Shown piece after piece: positions 6,233-8,621 of a stretch of 8,621 nt of DNA. The position numbers were made by a program, and so were the translations under genes. The notes beneath the pieces are model-generated. The model worked only from the letters and a program-made list of their open reading frames with translations, was not told the DNA's origin and did no database searches. This DNA is from an uncultured Gemmobacter sp. GTDB taxonomy: Bacteria; Pseudomonadota; Alphaproteobacteria; Rhodobacterales; Rhodobacteraceae. The DNA lies in the NCBI GenBank assembly GCA_937983495.1, contig CALKAA010000417.1, forward strand, positions 1-8,621, written 5' to 3'. The stretch's first letter is position 1; each line of letters opens with the position of its first letter.

Positions 6233-6813
6233 GCGAAGGCCGCTTCGCCCTCCAAGGCCTCGGCCAGCCGCGCCTGATAGGCCGCGCGGCTGATCTCCAC
6301 CCCGCCAAGGCTCGCCAGATGCGGCGTCAGGAACTGGGTGTCGAGCAGCACGAAACCGCGCGCCCGCAACCGTTCCACCAGATGCGCCAGCACGATCTTG
6401 GAGGCCGAGCGGCGGCGCGAGAACATGCTTTCGGCAAAGAAGGCCCGCCCCAGCGTCACGCCATAGGTGCCGCCTTTGAGCAGGCCATCTTCCCACAGTT
6501 CCAGACTATGCGCATGCCCCATGCGATGCAGCGCCAGATAGAGCTGAAAAATCTGCGCATTGATCCAGGTCTCGGGCCGGTCGGCACAGCCCGCCACCAC
6601 GCCCGCAAAATCGCGGTTCGCCATGATCTCGAACCCGCCGCGCCGCATCTCCTTGGCCAAGGATCGCGAGATGTGAAACCCGTCCAGTGGCAAGACCCCG
6701 CGCCGCCGCGGCTCCACCCAATGCAGGCCCTCGGCCCCTGCACTGTCTGCCATGGGAAACACCCCCATGGCATAGGCGCGCAACAATAGCTCGGGCGTGA
6801 TGTCAGATGACAA
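6229..6813 (-). CDS. aat: Leucyl/phenylalanyl-tRNA--protein transferase
   Basis: Aat transfers Leu or Phe from aminoacyl-tRNA to proteins with N-terminal Arg or Lys. This creates bacterial N-degrons that ClpS hands to ClpAP. The 194-aa product shows the family landmarks: ITPELLLRAYAMGVFPMA (5-22), RRRGVLPLDGFHISRSL (36-52), ETWIN (81-85), GHAHSLELWEDG (99-110), GGTYGVTLG (114-122), AESMFSRR (127-134) and DTQFLTPHLASLGG (158-171). It is shorter than the 234-aa E. coli enzyme, mainly at the ends. No ATG allows the conserved N-terminus, so translation must begin at the TTG at 6813, with GGAG (6821-6824) 7 nt upstream. The family's usual GESMFS appears here as AESMFS. The gene lies downstream of accC in the same direction, but terminator-like hairpins separate them. 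The function is very likely. Confidence 0.95.
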   Translation of the reverse strand: MSSDITPELLLRAYAMGVFPMADSAGAEGLHWVEPRRRGVLPLDGFHISRSLAKEMRRGGFEIMANRDFAGVVAGCADRPETWINAQIFQLYLALHRMGHAHSLELWEDGLLKGGTYGVTLGRAFFAESMFSRRRSASKIVLAHLVERLRARGFVLLDTQFLTPHLASLGGVEISRAAYQARLAEALEGEAAFA

Positions 6814-6843
6814 AAGGAGGCTCCGGTCAAACCCGCGCCCCCT

Positions 6844-6894
6844 TTCATCTGTTCATAAATATCCCACGGGGGCCCGGGGGTGTGAAACCCCCGG
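6844..6894 (-). repeat. Hairpin plus GGGATATTT...GAACAGATGAA intergenic element
   Basis: Read on the minus strand, a perfect 7-bp hairpin (CCGGGGG at 6888-6894 with CCCCCGG at 6874-6880, loop TTTCACA) is followed by a C-rich stretch and then GGGATATTTATGAACAGATG (6846-6865). From memory, this arrangement of a GC hairpin followed by GGATATTT and an ACAGATGAA-like end is frequent in Rhodobacterales intergenic regions. That recollection was not searched. It lies in the leader of aat, where it could be a promoter, a terminator remnant or an RNA element; no role can be assigned from sequence alone. Confidence 0.55.
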
Positions 6895-6910
6895 ACATAT
6901 CCGCATGCGC

Positions 6911-6939
6911 GGCGCCTCGGGGGGGGGAACCCCGGCACC
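6911..6939 (-). terminator. GC-rich hairpin downstream of accC
   Basis: On the minus strand GGTGCC (6934-6939) pairs with GGCGCC (6911-6916) with one G-T wobble, and an inner GGGG (6930-6933) pairs with part of the nine-C run (6919-6927). It begins 25 nt after the accC stop. There is no T run, so it is not a classical intrinsic terminator, but its stability and position suggest 3'-end formation or protection of the accBC transcript. An alternative fold pairs CCCCGG/CCGGGG at 6951-6957 and 6930-6935. Confidence 0.5.
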
Positions 6940-6964
6940 TCACATCAAAGCACCGGGGACAGGA

Positions 6965-8311
6965 TCAGGCAAACTGCTCCGCCAGCCATTTTTCCAGCCA
7001 GTGAATGTTATACTCACCGCTTTGAATATCCGGCTCGGCCAGCAGCATGTGGAACAATGGCACCGAGGTTTCCACCCCGTCGATGATCAGCTCTGACAGC
7101 GCCCGCTTCAGACGCGCCAGCGCCTCCGGCCGGTCGCGGCCATGCACGATCAGCTTGCCGATCAGGCTGTCATAGTAAGGCGGGATCGAATAGCCGCCAT
7201 AAAGCGCCGAATCCATCCGCACGCCCAGGCCGCCGGGGGCGTGGAACACTTTCACCTTGCCGGGGCAGGGGGCGAAATTGGGCAGGCGCTCGGCATTGAT
7301 CCGCACTTCGATGCAATGGCCGTTGATCTCCAGATCCTGCTGGCCAAAGGACATCGGCAGGCCCGAGGCCACGCGGATCTGCTCGCGCACCAGATCGACG
7401 CCAAAGATGCCTTCCGTCACAGGATGTTCCACCTGAAGCCGGGTGTTCATCTCGATGAAATAGAACTTGCCGTCCTCATAGAGGAATTCGATCGTACCCG
7501 CGCCGATATATTTCAGCTTGCGCATCGCGCTGGCGCAAACCTCGCCGATCTCGGCGCGCATGGCCGGAGTGATGCAGGGGCCGGGGGCCTCCTCGAACAC
7601 CTTCTGGTGGCGGCGCTGCAACGAGCAGTCGCGTTCACCCAGATGCACCGCATTGCCGCGCCCGTCGCCAAAGACCTGAATCTCGATGTGACGCGGCTTT
7701 TGCAGGTATTTCTCGATATAAACCTCGTCATTGCCGAAGGCCGCCTTGGATTCGCTGCGCGCGGTGCGGAAGGCGATCTCCAGATCCTCGGGCGATTTCG
7801 CGACCTTCATGCCGCGCCCGCCGCCGCCAGCCGTGGCCTTGATGATGACCGGATAGCCGATCTCTGCCGCCACTTTCAGCGCGGCCTCCACATCCGGCAC
7901 GCCACCGTCAGAGCCCGGCACCACGGGAATGCCCAGTTCCTTGGCGGTTTCCTTGGCGGTGATCTTGTCGCCCATGATGCGGATATGCTCCGCGGTCGGG
8001 CCAATGAAGGTCAGGCCATGATCCTGCAAGGCCTGTGCGAAGCTGGCGTTTTCCGACAGGAAGCCATAGCCGGGATGCACGGCTTGCGCGCCGGTGATCT
8101 CGCAGGCCGAGATGATGGCCGCCTTGTTCAGATAGCTTTGCCCCGAGGGGGCAGGCCCGATGCAGACCGATTCGTCAGCCATGCGCACATGCATGGCATC
8201 GGCATCGGCTGTGGAATGCACCGCCACCGATTTCACGCCCATCTCGCGGCAAGCGCGGATCACCCGCAGGGCAATCTCGCCCCGGTTGGCGATCAGGATT
8301 TTCTCGAACAT
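6965..8311 (-). CDS. accC: Acetyl-CoA carboxylase biotin carboxylase subunit
   Basis: AccC performs the first half-reaction of acetyl-CoA carboxylase: ATP-dependent carboxylation of the biotin on AccB, the entry step of fatty acid synthesis in the cytoplasm. The 448-aa product is full length. It shows the N-terminal KILIANRGEIALR (4-16), the ATP-grasp residues Lys116 and Lys158, the glycine loop GGGGRGMK (162-169), His208, QRRHQKVFEEAP (232-243), Glu275, and FIEMNTRLQVEHPVTE (285-300). The last segment contains Glu287, the catalytic Arg291 and Glu295; the biotin-site Arg337 is also present. The ATG at 8311 begins the usual family N-terminus (MFEK). A TTG at 8320 in the same frame would add three residues and has GAGG 8 nt upstream, so it may be the true start. 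The gene follows accB by 19 nt, forming the usual accBC pair. The function is certain. Confidence 0.97.
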   Translation of the reverse strand: MFEKILIANRGEIALRVIRACREMGVKSVAVHSTADADAMHVRMADESVCIGPAPSGQSYLNKAAIISACEITGAQAVHPGYGFLSENASFAQALQDHGLTFIGPTAEHIRIMGDKITAKETAKELGIPVVPGSDGGVPDVEAALKVAAEIGYPVIIKATAGGGGRGMKVAKSPEDLEIAFRTARSESKAAFGNDEVYIEKYLQKPRHIEIQVFGDGRGNAVHLGERDCSLQRRHQKVFEEAPGPCITPAMRAEIGEVCASAMRKLKYIGAGTIEFLYEDGKFYFIEMNTRLQVEHPVTEGIFGVDLVREQIRVASGLPMSFGQQDLEINGHCIEVRINAERLPNFAPCPGKVKVFHAPGGLGVRMDSALYGGYSIPPYYDSLIGKLIVHGRDRPEALARLKRALSELIIDGVETSVPLFHMLLAEPDIQSGEYNIHWLEKWLAEQFA

Positions 8312-8330
8312 CTGGGTCAAGGGCGCGGCC

Positions 8331-8621
8331 TCACTCGATGATCAGCAGGGGGGCGCCGAATTCGACGGGGGTGCCGTCCGACACCAGAATGCGCTTCACC
8401 GTGCCCGCGCGCGGGGCAGGGATGTGGTTCATGGTCTTCATCGCCTCGATGATGAGGACGGTCTGGCCTTCTGCCACGGTGCTGCCAACGGCGACAAAGG
8501 GCGTAGCGCCCGGTTCTGCGGCCAGATAGGCGGTGCCGACCATGGGCGAGGTCACTGCGCCCGGATGCTGCGCCGGGTCTTCCGGCGCGACAATGTCGCT
8601 CAGGACCAGCAGGCCGCCGGG
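8331..8621 (-). CDS. accB: Biotin carboxyl carrier protein of acetyl-CoA carboxylase, partial
   Basis: The C-terminal 96 residues of AccB are visible; the start lies beyond the right edge. AccB carries the covalently bound biotin that shuttles carboxyl groups from AccC to the carboxyltransferase AccAD. The visible part begins in the flexible linker (a Pro/Ala/Asp/Glu-rich stretch) and then enters the biotinyl domain at TSPMVGTAY. The biotinylation motif EAMKTMNHI follows; the modified lysine codon is at 8436-8438. The sequence AEPGATPFV between these corresponds to the protruding 'thumb' that distinguishes acetyl-CoA carboxylase BCCPs from other biotinyl domains. The frame ends with LLIIE and a TGA. 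accC follows directly, so the two are very probably co-transcribed. The function is certain; the N-terminal domain cannot be judged. Confidence 0.96.
   Translation of the reverse strand, partial: PGGLLVLSDIVAPEDPAQHPGAVTSPMVGTAYLAAEPGATPFVAVGSTVAEGQTVLIIEAMKTMNHIPAPRAGTVKRILVSDGTPVEFGAPLLIIE

Noticed and set aside
6815..6820. Strong AGGAGG on the plus strand
   Set aside because: No start codon follows at a useful distance and no plausible plus-strand gene lies downstream; it is the complement of the aat spacer.
7142..8341. A 399-codon plus-strand open frame opposite accC
   Set aside because: It is antisense to a certain housekeeping gene and has the His/Arg/Gln/Ala bias of a shadow frame.

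Overview
The window looks like a chromosomal segment of a high-GC alphaproteobacterium, most likely of the Rhodobacterales (Rhodobacter/Roseobacter relatives). This rests on the wording of ClpP, ClpX and AccC, on a bacterial NDUFA12-type complex I subunit next to an MCE/MlaD protein and a DUF2155 protein, and on an intergenic hairpin element with a downstream GGGATATTT...GAACAGATGAA sequence that I recall as common in that group. No database was consulted.

Layout: (1) 1-382, minus: 5' part of a lipoprotein with a CAP (SCP/PR1)-like domain, cut by the window edge. (2) 383-528: divergent spacer with a small hairpin. (3) 529-1164 and 1279-2544, plus: clpP and clpX, with a terminator-like hairpin between them. 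(4) 2585-2618: a perfect 14-bp stem terminator serving two convergent genes. (5) 2623-4806, minus: a 727-aa protein joining a glycoside-hydrolase-like region to a C-terminal RTX calcium-binding and secretion module. (6) 4807-4954: divergent spacer. (7) 4955-6232, plus: a tight NDUFA12-mlaD-DUF2155 cluster (19-nt gap, then a 4-nt ATGA overlap). (8) 6229-6813, minus: aat, starting at TTG and overlapping the DUF2155 gene by 4 nt at the stop codons. (9) 6814-6964: spacer with two strong hairpins, a nine-G run and the recalled Rhodobacterales element. (10) 6965-8311 and 8331-8621, minus: accC and the 3' part of accB.

Most genes are housekeeping: ATP-dependent proteolysis (ClpXP), an N-degron transferase (Aat, whose products go to ClpS/ClpAP and so share ClpP), respiratory complex I assembly, envelope lipid transport, and the first step of fatty acid synthesis (AccBC). 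The accessory item is the RTX/glycoside-hydrolase-like protein, an exported enzyme candidate with only two lysines and one cysteine. I see no undescribed multi-gene defence or mobile system. The best leads are the RTX enzyme candidate, the uncharacterised DUF2155 gene coupled to mlaD, and the structured aat/accC spacer. No tRNA, rRNA, CRISPR array, insertion sequence or integrase was seen.
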